A stretch of DNA of 64,000 bases from Candidatus Eiseniibacteriota bacterium (GCA_029569475.1 JAKQSZ010000045.1:7677-71676), one strand, 5' to 3'; shown: positions 7,298-16,164, counted from the first letter of the stretch. Numbers and translations are program-made. Notes: a model not told the origin generated them from the sequence alone.

Positions 7298-8872
7298 AAG
7301 GTTGTGGAACGGATTTTGGGGCTGGATCACTCATGCTCGTGAAATCCCACAACCTAGGGCGCGCGCATGTTCTTCGCGGTGCTGGCCCGGTTCTGGCACC
7401 CTGGATCTGTCGGTGTCAACTTCTCGCCGACAACTTCGTTCGGCAACTGATCACGCGGCGGTGGCTCATCCCGCACCTGACCCAGATGAGCCCCCGCACT
7501 CGGAGTCATGCGCGACCTCGTACCGTCGTAAGGCCACCGGCTCGGCGCAGGGCGAGGAGCACAAGGCCTCTACGGAGTTTCCGCACTGCCCGAACCGCAA
7601 GTGCGAGTTCTACGAGCCTTCACCCGAGTGGCGTTACAGCCCCTGGGGCTCCTACGACGCGCCCTCCGTATCGAAGCCTATCCCTAGATATCGGTGCCGG
7701 ACCTGTCGTCGGACGTTCACCTCACGCACGTTCTCCGCGACCTACTGGCTGCATCTCACCGACCGTTTCCAAACGATCGCCCAGTTGTCGGTCGCCGGTT
7801 CCGGAATCCGCCAGATAGCACGAACGTTGGGCATTACCCACCCGACCGTCTCTCGGCACCTGACGCGGGCCGCCCGCCAATGCCTTGTGCTCCACCGTGA
7901 AGTTCTCAGCCAGGCCCAGCTGACGGAACCCGCCTGTATCGACGGCTTTGAGACCTTTGAGCACTCCCAGTTCTTCCCCTATCACATCAACATCGCCGCA
8001 GGACACGACAGCTGGTGCATCTATCACTTCAACGACGCTCCTCTGCGGCGCAAGGGATCGATGACTCCTCTGCAGAAGGCCCGCCGCCAGGAGCTAGAAG
8101 CCAGACTGGGACGGCCCGATCCGCGGGCCATCGAGAACTCCGTCCACGACCTGATCCAGGAGATGTTCCCTCTACTGCGCCCTGGCCGTTCTCGTCAGCT
8201 CCAGGTGCATAGTGACCAGCATCCGGCCTATGTCCGCTCCATCCGGCGGCTCCGCCGGCACGAAGGCGCTCCCAGGATCATACACGTCCGGACCCCCTCG
8301 ACAGATCCACGGACCCGCGCCAATCATCTTTTTGCGATCAACCTGGCTGACTTGCTTCTGCGGCACGGTGGAGCGAACCACCGCAGGGAGACGATCGCCT
8401 ATGACAAGCGCCGGCAGTCGGGGCTGGAGCGGATGGCAGTCTTCGTAGTCTGGCGCAACCTCATCAAGTGGCGCCGAGAGAACGAGCCGGGCGTAACTGC
8501 GGCGATCGCCGCCGGGCTGGCCAGACACCGATGGCAGTGGGGCGAAGTCTTCGCCCGCCGGAGATTTCCACGACGGAGTCAGTTGCCGGGTTCCTGGTGG
8601 GACTACTACTGGCGAAAAGTCAAGACCGCGGCGCTCGGCGACAACCAGACGGAGAATCTCGCGCGGTTCGCTTTCTGATTCGTGACGAGCCGAACGACAG
8701 TCTCAGCTCCGCCCCTCTGCCGCGCACACTGCTGACTCCCAAGCCGAATTCACCTCGCATAGTGCCTCGATAGCCGCCCTCTCTGACCATCATTAGCGAC
8801 CGAACGGCAGTCGTCGACGCGTACCTGCAAGGATGCCCCATCATCCGGCCACAGAAATCGTTCCACAACCTT
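7298..8872 (+). mobile_element. Insertion sequence, 1,575 bp, with 32-bp terminal inverted repeats
   Basis: The left end (7298-7329) and right end (8841-8872, inverted) start with an identical AAGGTTGTGGAACG and match at about 26 of 32 positions without gaps. A second inverted copy of the tip, CCACAACCT, lies at 7347-7355 inside the left end. Between the ends is one transposase gene on the plus strand. No exact target-site duplication is visible (left flank ...GTCAAGCTCA, right flank CGGATCTGAG...), so the insertion is old or the flanks have changed. It sits between the DHH gene and pilQ and disrupts no gene. Confidence 0.88.
7413..8678 (+). CDS. DDE transposase with N-terminal zinc ribbon (IS1-like)
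   Basis: The single gene of the insertion sequence. Seen: a zinc ribbon (CPNRKCEFY ... YRCRTCRRTF), a helix-turn-helix (IRQIARTLGITHPTVSRHL), and candidate DDE residues in CIDGFETFE, QVHSDQHPAY and LERMAVFVVWRNLIKWR. The open frame extends back to an ATG at 7263, but that lies outside the left inverted repeat and cannot be the native start. I took GTG at 7413; GTG at 7461 is also possible and neither has a clear ribosome-binding site. The ribbon and catalytic layout resemble IS1-type transposases, but the element is twice the usual IS1 length, so the family is uncertain. The frame is intact, so it may be active. Confidence 0.85.
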   Translation: MSTSRRQLRSATDHAAVAHPAPDPDEPPHSESCATSYRRKATGSAQGEEHKASTEFPHCPNRKCEFYEPSPEWRYSPWGSYDAPSVSKPIPRYRCRTCRRTFTSRTFSATYWLHLTDRFQTIAQLSVAGSGIRQIARTLGITHPTVSRHLTRAARQCLVLHREVLSQAQLTEPACIDGFETFEHSQFFPYHINIAAGHDSWCIYHFNDAPLRRKGSMTPLQKARRQELEARLGRPDPRAIENSVHDLIQEMFPLLRPGRSRQLQVHSDQHPAYVRSIRRLRRHEGAPRIIHVRTPSTDPRTRANHLFAINLADLLLRHGGANHRRETIAYDKRRQSGLERMAVFVVWRNLIKWRRENEPGVTAAIAAGLARHRWQWGEVFARRRFPRRSQLPGSWWDYYWRKVKTAALGDNQTENLARFAF

Positions 8873-9095
8873 CGGATCTGAGAAGCCGCCGTCCCCACGG
8901 ACAGCGGCTCTTGACTCGCTGGGGTGAAGCCTGCAGTCACACCGCGCGCGGGCTGACCGGCGCGGTCTGCGGGGGACGCCATTGTTCCTCCTGCGCAGGC
9001 TTGCTCGATGCAGGCTTGGCGCAGGACGGACCGGGGCGGCGGGTCGCAACGGACACCCCCCTTCCCCTTGTCGCAGCAGAACACTCAGAAGTGAA
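8679..9095. other. Gap: IS right end and short spacer before pilQ
   Basis: Bases 8679-8872 are the non-coding right end of the insertion sequence including its inverted repeat. From 8873 to 9095 I see no gene, repeat or convincing terminator. Open frames here on either strand have no recognisable content. Confidence 0.6.
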
Positions 9096-10424
9096 TCAGG
9101 GCTCGACCGCCGCGACGGTGCCGGCTATGCGGGGCGACACGAAGATCAGTAGCTCACGGCTCTCCCTGTTCTCCTCCTTGCGCCCGAAGAGCGGCCCCAG
9201 GATGGGGATGGAACGGAGAAACGGCAGCCCTTGCGACAGCGTCGTCTCGCTGGTCCGCAGCAAACCGCCGATCACCGCCGTGTCGCCATTGTTGACCATC
9301 ACCCGGGTGTCCGCGGAGGAGGTGTTGAAGATCAGCCCGCCCTGGACCGTGGCCTGGCTGGAGAGATCCGAGACCTCGGGATGGAGGTCCATCGTGATCC
9401 TTCCCTCGCTGTTGATGTAGGGCGTGACCTCCAGCGTGATGCCGACCTTTTTAAGTTCGGTCACCGGATTGCCTGCCTCGTCGAGGACAATGAGAGGGAT
9501 CTCCTTGCCCACCAGGATCCGGGCCTTGCGGTTGTTCACCGTCGTGATCTTCGGGTTGGAGATGAGCTTGGCGTGGTTCTTCCGCTCCAGGGCTTCGATG
9601 GTGGCGTCCAGGTTGCCGAAGGCGCGGACCAGTCCGACCCGCAGGTTTCCACTCGTCGGGTTGGGGCTGATCCCCTCCGTGACGGAGAAACTGCCCGAGG
9701 CGCCGGTCGAGGAGCTGTGGAGGTTGCGCAGGGACCAGTCGAAACCGATCTGCCGGGCGGCGGTCTTGTCGATGTCGACCAGCCGGGCCACGATCTCCAC
9801 CTGCAGCGTCTGGGTGTCGAGGCTGTCGATCAGGGCCGCAACCTCCTCGACGCGGGGCTCGATGTCCATCACGAGCAGGCTGTTGGTGCGTTCATCAACC
9901 TGGGCGCTGCCCCGCTTGGACAGCGCGAAGGCGATCGACTCGCGCAGTTCCCTGGCCGAGGCGTAGCGAATGGAGAAGATCCGCGTAGCCAGCGGCTGCA
10001 GGTCCTCGGTCTTGCGGGCCGCCGACTCCCGCTCGATGGCTTCCTCGCGGTAGGTGCGGGCAGTCGCCACGCGGATGAAGCCCTCACCGTCGATGGCGAC
10101 GAGGCCGGCCGACTGGCAGACAATGTCCAGCGCCTGGCGCCAGGGCACTCCCGTGACGCGCACGCTGATCGGTCCCTCGATCTCCCGGTCGGGGACGACG
10201 TTGACGCCGCTGAACTCGGCGATGGAACGGAAGACCGAGCGGAGGTCGGCGCCCTGGACGTCGATGTTTATCGACGCGGTCCTCTCGGGGGCACGCGCAT
10301 AGTCGGCTCCAGTGAGCGGGGAGGAGTACTCGTTCTGCGCCGGCGCGCGGACCGGACCGGCCACGGTCAGCGCCAGACAACCCAGCGCGGACCAGAGCAC
10401 TCGGAGCTTGCGGCTACCGTTCAT
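9096..10424 (-). CDS. pilQ: Type IV pilus secretin PilQ
   Basis: Outer-membrane secretin through which the pilus exits. Seen: signal peptide (VLWSALGCLALTVAGPVRAPAQ), an STN/N0-type domain (INIDVQGADLRSVFRSIAEFSGVNVV), an N1 domain (TRIFSIRYASARELRESIAFAL ... NSLLVMDIEPRVEEVAALI), then the secretin core (VEIVARLVDIDKTAARQIGFDW, KLISNPKITTVNNRKARILVG, GNPVTELKKVGITLEVTP, NNGDTAVIGGLL, GLPFLRSIPILGPLF, ELLIFVSPRI). At 442 aa it is a short PilQ, lacking the AMIN domains of proteobacterial homologues. ATG at 10424 has AAAGGA upstream and overlaps the pilP end by 11 bases. Last gene of pilMNOPQ. Confidence 0.95.
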   Translation of the reverse strand: MNGSRKLRVLWSALGCLALTVAGPVRAPAQNEYSSPLTGADYARAPERTASINIDVQGADLRSVFRSIAEFSGVNVVPDREIEGPISVRVTGVPWRQALDIVCQSAGLVAIDGEGFIRVATARTYREEAIERESAARKTEDLQPLATRIFSIRYASARELRESIAFALSKRGSAQVDERTNSLLVMDIEPRVEEVAALIDSLDTQTLQVEIVARLVDIDKTAARQIGFDWSLRNLHSSSTGASGSFSVTEGISPNPTSGNLRVGLVRAFGNLDATIEALERKNHAKLISNPKITTVNNRKARILVGKEIPLIVLDEAGNPVTELKKVGITLEVTPYINSEGRITMDLHPEVSDLSSQATVQGGLIFNTSSADTRVMVNNGDTAVIGGLLRTSETTLSQGLPFLRSIPILGPLFGRKEENRESRELLIFVSPRIAGTVAAVEP

Positions 10425-11559
10425 CGCTGTTTCCTTTCCCGCCGGCAAGCGCCAGCCGCTGTGTCTGCCCGATCCCGTACCGCTCGCCGTAGAGGACGAC
10501 GGCGCCGGGCTCGATCCGGGTGACCCGGTATCGCCCGCACCGGTCTCCCGCCCGCACGATCTGGGTCTCGCCGAGGGAGTTCTCGATCAAGGCGAAGCGA
10601 TCATTGTCGCCCCAGAGGATTCCCCGGACCACGAACTGCTCGGGGGTCAGTTGATCGTCCGCATGCTCCGACACGTAGAAGTCGGAAACCAGGCTCACGA
10701 AGGGATCGCGCCGCCCGAAGCTCTCGTAGTAGTACGGTTCCGGCGAGAGCGACACCACGTCGATGATCTGGTCATCGGTCAGCGCCAGCGGGCCGGCGGG
10801 CGGGACGCTCTCGGCGGGAGTTGCGCCGGACGCAGCCGAGTTGGCTCCGGTGGTCGTCCCCGCAGTCGTGTGGCCATCACCGTTCCGCGCTCCCGCGGCG
10901 ACCTGGCCAGTTCCGTTCGGCGCTTCCGGCGCGAAGTGGCCAGATCTGGCCGGCGAGTCCGACGAGCCCTGGCCAGTCTGGGTCGGCGACTCCGACGAGC
11001 CCTGGCCAGTCTGGGTCGGCGACTCCGACGAGCCCTGGCCAGTCTGGGTCGGCGACTCCGACGAGCCCTGGCCAGTCTGGGCCGGCGAGTCCGACGAGCC
11101 CTGGCCAGATTGGGTCGGCGACTCCGACGAGGCGCGGCCAGCTCGTGTCGGCGATGCCGTACCGGCGGGGCGCGGTTCGGTCCTCTCTGGCAATCCGGCG
11201 TCGGCTGCTCCACTCGGCGCTCCCACTGCAGTTGAAATGACGGTGTCCGGCGGGGCCGCGATCGCCTTCCTGGCCGCGGCCTCCAGGTTCACCGCCGGCG
11301 ACCCGGCTGGTGAGTGCGTCCCGGAAGCTCCCTCCCTCTTCCCTTCCTTACCCCTCTCCCGAGCGCTCTCGCCACTGCTCTCCCACCCGCTCTCCCGACT
11401 GCTCTGCCGGGTGCTTTCGCGGCCGCTCTCCCGGCTGCTCTCTCGGCCGAGGATCCGATCCACGGTCCGGCTGATCGCGTCCCCAACCCCTCCGGCTTGC
11501 GCCGGCGCGGCCAGGGCCAACGAGAGAGCGCAGCCCAACATGCATGCGAGCCGGATCAT
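10414..11559 (-). CDS. pilP: PilP-like pilus assembly lipoprotein/periplasmic protein with long repeat linker
   Basis: PilP links the inner-membrane PilNO complex to the PilQ secretin. The recognisable part is C-terminal: FGRRDPFVSLVSDF, then FVVRGILWGDNDRFALIENSLGETQIVRAGDRCGRYRV, the PilP beta-sandwich. The N-terminus is a signal peptide (CMLGCALSLALAAPAQA) without a lipobox at its end. Between them lies a disordered linker of over 200 residues containing two repeat tracts: 4-residue Arg/Glu/Ser units (RESSRESG...) and seven 11-residue units (SPTQTGQGSSE). At 381 aa it is twice the usual length (about 175). The start overlaps the pilO stop (ATGA). Confidence 0.88.
   Translation of the reverse strand: MIRLACMLGCALSLALAAPAQAGGVGDAISRTVDRILGRESSRESGRESTRQSSRESGWESSGESARERGKEGKREGASGTHSPAGSPAVNLEAAARKAIAAPPDTVISTAVGAPSGAADAGLPERTEPRPAGTASPTRAGRASSESPTQSGQGSSDSPAQTGQGSSESPTQTGQGSSESPTQTGQGSSESPTQTGQGSSDSPARSGHFAPEAPNGTGQVAAGARNGDGHTTAGTTTGANSAASGATPAESVPPAGPLALTDDQIIDVVSLSPEPYYYESFGRRDPFVSLVSDFYVSEHADDQLTPEQFVVRGILWGDNDRFALIENSLGETQIVRAGDRCGRYRVTRIEPGAVVLYGERYGIGQTQRLALAGGKGNSDER
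10938..11168. repeat. 33-bp in-frame tandem array inside pilP
   Basis: GGCCAG-containing units recur at 10938, 10971, 11004, 11037, 11070, 11103 and 11136, exactly 33 apart; the central three copies are almost identical. They encode 11-residue Ser/Thr/Gln/Gly repeats. A separate 12-bp (4-residue) tract lies in the same gene at about 11350-11458. Confidence 0.95.
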
Positions 11560-12422
11560 TCTCCGCTGCCCTCCCCGGTGCGGGACGGACGGTCGGCCTG
11601 GCGCGGCTTCGCTTCGCCTCCGTCGTTCCCGGACTTCTTCGCGTCGCTTGGGCTATGGGCCTTCCTGGCGTTCTTGACATCCGGTGCGGTGCCGTCCTGG
11701 GCGCTCTTGGCCTCGTTGGTCGCCTTTCCGTCCTTGGCTGCCTTCCCTCCGTTGCCCCCCTTGCTCTTCTTGCCGTCGTTGCCCTTCCCTTGGCCTTGGA
11801 CTTTGTCTGATCCATCACCGTCGGCCTCCGAGACGGCCTCGGGCGGCACGCCGGTGCCGCCGAGCGTGTAGCTCGTGGCGATGAGGCTGGCCTCGGCGGG
11901 GATCTCCTCGGTGGCGTCCTTGCGAGCCGACACCTCCAGACCGCTGACATTGATGATCCGGTCGAGGTTGGCGACCTCGGCCAGGAAGGACCCGATCTGG
12001 TGATAGCCGCCGATCACCTTGATCTCGATCGGGTTTTCGGTGTGGAATTGCTGCGGCCGCGCCGGCAATGGGCGGAAGAGGGTGAAGGCGACGCCTGACT
12101 GCGCGCCCAACAGGCTGATGGTCCGCAGGCACCAGGTCATGTCCTGCTCATCAGGGAGCACGACGCGGCTCTGCTCCCACTTGCGGTGCAGCAGCTGGTA
12201 CTCCCTTTCCAGGAACGGGAGGTTCTCCGCCGCCTGACGGGCCTTGTTCAGGTCCATGCTCATCCGGAGATATTCCTGCTCGAGCGCCTGGATGCGGGCG
12301 GCGCCGGCGCGGTAGGTGAACGGCAGCCAGGTCGTGAAGAAGAACGCGTAGAGGATCCCTCCGACCAGGAGCCCGGCGAGGATCGACTTCTGGACCCTCG
12401 GATCGCGTGTGTCCAATGCCAT
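11556..12422 (-). CDS. pilO: Type IV pilus inner-membrane protein PilO
   Basis: PilO pairs with PilN in the inner-membrane alignment complex. Seen: one transmembrane segment near the N-terminus (SILAGLLVGGILYAFFFTTW), a coiled coil (IQALEQEYLRMSMDLNKARQAAENLPFLEREY), then the ferredoxin-like periplasmic domain (IEIKVIGGYHQIGSFLAEVANLDRIINVSGLEV). ATG at 12422 is preferred to one at 12434 because GGGAGAGG precedes it. A tail of about 85 residues rich in Lys, Gly, Asp and Asn (GKKSKGGNGGKAAKDGK...) has no counterpart in ordinary PilO. Overlaps pilP by four bases. Confidence 0.92.
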   Translation of the reverse strand: MALDTRDPRVQKSILAGLLVGGILYAFFFTTWLPFTYRAGAARIQALEQEYLRMSMDLNKARQAAENLPFLEREYQLLHRKWEQSRVVLPDEQDMTWCLRTISLLGAQSGVAFTLFRPLPARPQQFHTENPIEIKVIGGYHQIGSFLAEVANLDRIINVSGLEVSARKDATEEIPAEASLIATSYTLGGTGVPPEAVSEADGDGSDKVQGQGKGNDGKKSKGGNGGKAAKDGKATNEAKSAQDGTAPDVKNARKAHSPSDAKKSGNDGGEAKPRQADRPSRTGEGSGE

Positions 12423-12465
12423 GACCTCTCCCACGGCCCGGAGCGAGACCGGGCCCTCCCGGACC

Positions 12466-13032
12466 TCAGGGGGTGATGCGAGCGTTCAGCATGAAGGAAA
12501 GCACCGGTTGACCCGCGTCGCTGACCCCCTTCGCCTTCTCCGCCACCACCAGGGTGACGTTCTCGAAGAGGTCGCTCTGCTCCATGCGGGTCATCAGCTC
12601 GGCAATCATGAGGTTGGAAAAGCTCATCCCTTCCACCGCCAGGTCTTCCGGCGTGGACTGGGAAACCTTGGTCAGCCAGAGATACTCCGGCACCTGGTCC
12701 GCGAGGTGGTCAACGACCTCCACCGGTCCGTAGCGGAGTCGTCCCAGATCCTGGACCACGCCCAGGCGTAGATTGAGCTCGTCGCGTTCCAGGCTGAGCT
12801 GGCGGATACGATCGACCTGAGGTTTCAACCGGCGTATTTCCACCTCGGCGGCGCGGATATCGGCGCGCAGGGCTCGCAGACGCGCGCTCTGCATGAGGAC
12901 GACGCCGCCTAGCGGGACGAGGACGCCCAGGCCGATGACCAGGGAGATCCAAAACCGGGCGTTCGGCAGGCGAAACGTCAGGCGAGGTTCGGGCGGCTGC
13001 TCTTCCTTGGGAAGAAGATTGATCTGGATCAC
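12466..13032 (-). CDS. pilN: Type IV pilus inner-membrane protein PilN
   Basis: The cytoplasmic N-terminus MIQINLLPKEEQ is the conserved PilN peptide that binds PilM. A transmembrane helix follows (FWISLVIGLGVLVPLGGVVLM), then a coiled coil (LRALRADIRAAEVEIRRLKPQVDRIRQL) and the periplasmic domain (EYLWLTKVSQS, VEGMSFSNLMIAELMTRMEQS). Length 188 aa is normal. The start overlaps the pilM stop (ATGA), indicating translational coupling. Confidence 0.95.
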   Translation of the reverse strand: MIQINLLPKEEQPPEPRLTFRLPNARFWISLVIGLGVLVPLGGVVLMQSARLRALRADIRAAEVEIRRLKPQVDRIRQLSLERDELNLRLGVVQDLGRLRYGPVEVVDHLADQVPEYLWLTKVSQSTPEDLAVEGMSFSNLMIAELMTRMEQSDLFENVTLVVAEKAKGVSDAGQPVLSFMLNARITP

Positions 13033-14075
13033 AGGCCGCGCGCCTTTCTCAGGGCGAGTCCGAGCCCCACGGTGAGTTGCGGGCCGACTTCCTGCGGGTC
13101 GACCTCGCCGAAAAGGTTGTTCTCGAAGCCGACCCGCCGCAACGGATCCAGGACCTCGACGGGCAGATGCAGACGTTCGCCTAGCGAGGAGGCCAACGTG
13201 TGGATCCGGGCTCCCCCGCCGGAGAGAAGGATGCGGTCGATGTGGTCGGCGTCGCCATTGGACTTCAGGTAGACGAGGCTTCGCTCCAGCGCCGCTCCGA
13301 GGTCGCCGCAGAAGTCGCGGACCAGCGGCGCCGTCTCGAAGGCCTCGGCATCCGCCGAGGGCCGCAGCGCGGCGAGGGCCTCGCCCCGGCCGATCTGGTG
13401 CTGCTTCTGCAGCGCCTCCAGGAAGGTCTCTCCGCCCATCGAGAGATCCTGGGTGTAGAGCGGGATCCCGTTCTGCACCAGGTTGACGTTGGTCAGTTCC
13501 GCGCCGACGTTGACCAGGCCGACCACCTCGGAAGCATGGAAGTCGTGGTTGACCTCGGCCGCGTTCTGCACGGCGAAGGAGTTCACATCGATGATCAGCG
13601 GCTGGAGGCCGGCCTCACGAATGAGGTCGGCATGAGCGGCGATGAGGTCCCTCTTGGCCGCCACGAGCAGGACCTGCATCTGGTTGGGGCCGACGTCCGT
13701 GTCGAGGATGGCGAAGTCCAGGGCGACGTCGTTGATGTCGTAGGGGACGTGCTGCTCGGCTTCCCAGTGGATGGCCTCGCGGGCCGCCTGCGGCGCCAGG
13801 CGCTCCATGGTGATCTTCTTCACGATCACCCCGCGCCCGGAGACCCCGCTGATGACCTGCTTCTTGCGGATCCCGCGGGACTCGAAGAGATTCTGGATGG
13901 CCTCGACCACCAGTTGGCGGTCCATGATCTCGCCTTCCACGATCGCCTCGGGAATGAGATCGGACATGCCGTAACCCACGAGCCTGGGCTCCGAACCCCG
14001 GTGTTCCACCTCCACGACCTTGACGGAGCTGGATCCGATGTCCAGCCCGATGGTCGTATGCACCCGTCCGAACAC
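13029..14075 (-). CDS. pilM: Type IV pilus assembly ATPase-fold protein PilM
   Basis: Actin/FtsA-like cytoplasmic protein that recruits the PilNO complex. Seen: IGLDIGSSSVKVVEVE (phosphate 1, residues 9-24), VISGVSGRGVIVKKI, IHWEAEQHVPYDINDVALDF, VGLVNVGAELTNVNLV (phosphate 2) and RILLSGGGARIHTLASSLGE (adenosine motif). GTG at 14075 is preferred to an upstream start at 14189 because AAGGAGGT precedes it by four bases and the actin fold begins at once. First gene of pilMNOPQ. Confidence 0.95.
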   Translation of the reverse strand: MFGRVHTTIGLDIGSSSVKVVEVEHRGSEPRLVGYGMSDLIPEAIVEGEIMDRQLVVEAIQNLFESRGIRKKQVISGVSGRGVIVKKITMERLAPQAAREAIHWEAEQHVPYDINDVALDFAILDTDVGPNQMQVLLVAAKRDLIAAHADLIREAGLQPLIIDVNSFAVQNAAEVNHDFHASEVVGLVNVGAELTNVNLVQNGIPLYTQDLSMGGETFLEALQKQHQIGRGEALAALRPSADAEAFETAPLVRDFCGDLGAALERSLVYLKSNGDADHIDRILLSGGGARIHTLASSLGERLHLPVEVLDPLRRVGFENNLFGEVDPQEVGPQLTVGLGLALRKARGL

Positions 14076-14587
14076 GGAGACCTCCTTCGAGAGGAAGCGA
14101 CCTGCACCGGCCCGCGCGGCCGGATTCCGGTGGATCCCACCAGAAGTATCGGGCGTCGCCGGCCGGAGGTTTATCACGAGGATGCGCACTGGCGCAGGTC
14201 CGCCGGGACGGCCTGAGAGTCAGACGCCGCCGCGTTTTGCGATGCGGATCTCCACGGCTGATCTGCGCGAGGTGAAGGACACGTCCTCGATGCCCCCCGA
14301 GGGAGTTCGCCGGATCGCGGCTCGGGCATCGGAATGATTCTCGCGCGCTCCGTCCACTCGGCAGCGTTCACCGGAAGGGCGGCCCGGGCTCGATGACGGG
14401 CGCACGATGCCGGCTCGCCGGCTGGCCTCATCCAGTAAGAATCCGGCGCGGTCGGAGGACAGAGCCCCGAGCAGATCTGGCCCCGCGCGGTTGTCCTCCC
14501 TGCCGTGGCAGTGCCAGGAGGGCCCGCGCGGCTGTCCCTGGATGTGCTTTCCCGTGGGGGTCTGGAAGCGCCGGTCAGGGCGAGCGG
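14076..14587. other. Gap between pilD and pilM; likely pilM promoter region
   Basis: No convincing gene lies here. A minus-strand frame starting with TTG at 14591 and overlapping the pilD stop (to 14220) has no recognisable motif and was left out. The stretch does hold the sigma-54-like site listed at 14501-14516. Confidence 0.5.
14501..14516 (-). promoter_or_regulatory. Candidate sigma-54 (-24/-12) promoter upstream of pilM
   Basis: On the minus strand the bases read TGGCAC TGCCA CGGCA. The -24 element is perfect and the -12 GC sits at the correct distance, but the TT of the -12 box is CG. It would give a leader of about 420 bases before pilM. A PilR/PilS pair is encoded nearby. Suggestive only. 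Confidence 0.3.
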
Positions 14588-15388
14588 TCAACGCAGAAGC
14601 GGCATGCCGGCATACCAGGCCCAGATCCGGGGACCCCAGAGCGCAGCCGCGACCGCGGCCGGCGCGAGGAAGCTGCCGAAGGGAAGCGCGGTGGTCCGCG
14701 AGGCCCGGTGGAAAAGGATCAGCCCGATCCCCAGCACGGAGCCCAGGAGAGAAGCCAGGATGATGGTCAGAACGACCCCCTGGATTCCCAGGAAGGCCCC
14801 GAGCATGGCGGCCAGTTTGACGTCACCGAGTCCCATGCCGGACCGGCCCCGACGCTTCTGGTAGATCCAACTGATCAGGTAGAGCGAACCGGCGCCGATC
14901 GCCACACCGCCCAAGGCCGAACGCAATCCCAGGGTGGCCGGCGAGAGCAAGAGGCCGAGGGCCGTGCCGCCCAGGCTGATCTCGTCAGGGATGATCCGGT
15001 GTTCCAGATCGATGACGAAGACGGCAAGCAGGGCGAAGAGCAGCCACCACGCGCCGAGAGAAGCCCAGGGAGAGGGAAACGCCAGCACAGCCAGCAGGGC
15101 CAGTCCTCCCCCCAGCAGCTCGATCAGCGGATACCGCGCCGGGATCGGCTCGCGGCAGTCATGGCAGCGCCCTCGCAACCAGATCCACCCGGCGACCGGC
15201 ACGTTGTGCCAAGGCCGGATCGCGTGCCCGCAGCGCGGGCAGGAGGAGCGGGGCCGCAGCAGGGAGAGACCGCGGGGCAGGCGATAGATGACCACGTTGA
15301 GAAAGCTGCCGAGGCAGAGGCCGACGAGCGCAACCACCATCAGGGTCAGCGGGTCAGCCGGCGGCCAGGTCTGCGCGAAGTCGATCAT
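14588..15388 (-). CDS. pilD: Prepilin peptidase / N-methyltransferase PilD
   Basis: Inner-membrane aspartic protease that cleaves the prepilin leader and methylates the new N-terminus. Seen: LCLGSFLNVVIYRLP, the zinc tetracysteine domain (SCPRCGHAIRPWHNVPV ... GRCHDCREPI), about seven membrane helices, and the two catalytic aspartates in VFVIDLEHRIIPD and GLGDVKLAAMLGA. Length 266 aa is typical. The start overlaps the stop of the upstream TPR gene (ATGA), so pilD is the last gene of an ABC-transporter/TPR/pilD operon. Confidence 0.96.
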   Translation of the reverse strand: MIDFAQTWPPADPLTLMVVALVGLCLGSFLNVVIYRLPRGLSLLRPRSSCPRCGHAIRPWHNVPVAGWIWLRGRCHDCREPIPARYPLIELLGGGLALLAVLAFPSPWASLGAWWLLFALLAVFVIDLEHRIIPDEISLGGTALGLLLSPATLGLRSALGGVAIGAGSLYLISWIYQKRRGRSGMGLGDVKLAAMLGAFLGIQGVVLTIILASLLGSVLGIGLILFHRASRTTALPFGSFLAPAAVAAALWGPRIWAWYAGMPLLR

Positions 15389-16164
15389 GATCCTCTCTCC
15401 CCGAAGGCCGGTTCTGCGTCCTCCCTCGGGATGTCCCGCTGCATCTTCCGGCTGTCCAGCGGGACATCCGATGGCTTCCCGCCGTCCTCCTGCGGGAAGT
15501 CCATCGCTTCGGGGGCGCCGAGTTCGCGGAGATGCCGCCGGGCGATCCGCCGCACCTCCTCATTGGTACTCCTTCGCAGCACTTCGCGCCAGAGTTCCAG
15601 CGCCAGTTCCGCCTGACCGGAGGCGCGCGCCGCCCACGCCGCCAGGCGCCCCACCGATTCCGGCGCTCCGGGCAACGTGCTGGCCCGCCGCAAGTGCTCG
15701 ACCGCCTCGGGCGATCCCTTGTCCTGAAGATACGCGAGAAAGCCGAGCTCGAAGCAGAGACGCCAGCTCTGCGGATTACGCTCGATCCCGGCCAACAGCA
15801 GCTCACGCGCCTCCCGCGGTTGGCGCGCTTCCTCGCTCAGGATGATCGCCCCAAAAGTGTAGCCGGGCTCGAACTGCGGATCGAGATCGGCGAGGGTGCG
15901 AAAGAGCGCGCGGGCGTACGGATACTCCCGGTCGGTCTTGCGGTGGCGGCCGTAGTACTGGATGGCCTCGAGCCAGGCCAGGTCGGCCACCAGGCGCGTC
16001 CGCCCGAAGGCGAGAGGACGCGCCGCGGCGCAGGCGGGGAAAACGGAGACCTCCGCCTCCTCGCCAAGAACCATCTGCGATGCCTCCAGTCGGCGGGAAG
16101 CGAAGCCCGCGGTCGCCAGGAGCGCGGGCAGCAGGAGAAGCGCCGGCAGCGCGCGCGCGTTCAC
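15385..16164 (-). CDS. Secreted or membrane-anchored TPR-like protein
   Basis: Hydrophobic N-terminus (ALPALLLLPALLATAGFA) consistent with a signal peptide or anchor, then helical repeats of TPR type (YPYARALFRTLADLDPQFEPGYTFGAIIL, AVEHLRRASTL, LALELWREVLRRS). Specific function not recognised. GTG at 16164 has GGGAG eight bases upstream and overlaps a TGA (GTGA). That junction, RBS included, is one unit of a 53-bp repeat present three times (see 16161-16319). Its gene ends in an ATGA overlap with pilD. Confidence 0.75.
   Translation of the reverse strand: MNARALPALLLLPALLATAGFASRRLEASQMVLGEEAEVSVFPACAAARPLAFGRTRLVADLAWLEAIQYYGRHRKTDREYPYARALFRTLADLDPQFEPGYTFGAIILSEEARQPREARELLLAGIERNPQSWRLCFELGFLAYLQDKGSPEAVEHLRRASTLPGAPESVGRLAAWAARASGQAELALELWREVLRRSTNEEVRRIARRHLRELGAPEAMDFPQEDGGKPSDVPLDSRKMQRDIPREDAEPAFGERGS

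Noticed and set aside
7263..7412. Upstream ATG start of the transposase frame
   Set aside because: ATG 7263 lies outside the left inverted repeat of the element, and the first 50 codons show no transposase features.
14220..14591. Minus-strand ORF overlapping the pilD stop (TTGA)
   Set aside because: No motif, no hydrophobic pilin segment, composition like intergenic DNA; overlap with a stop alone is weak evidence.
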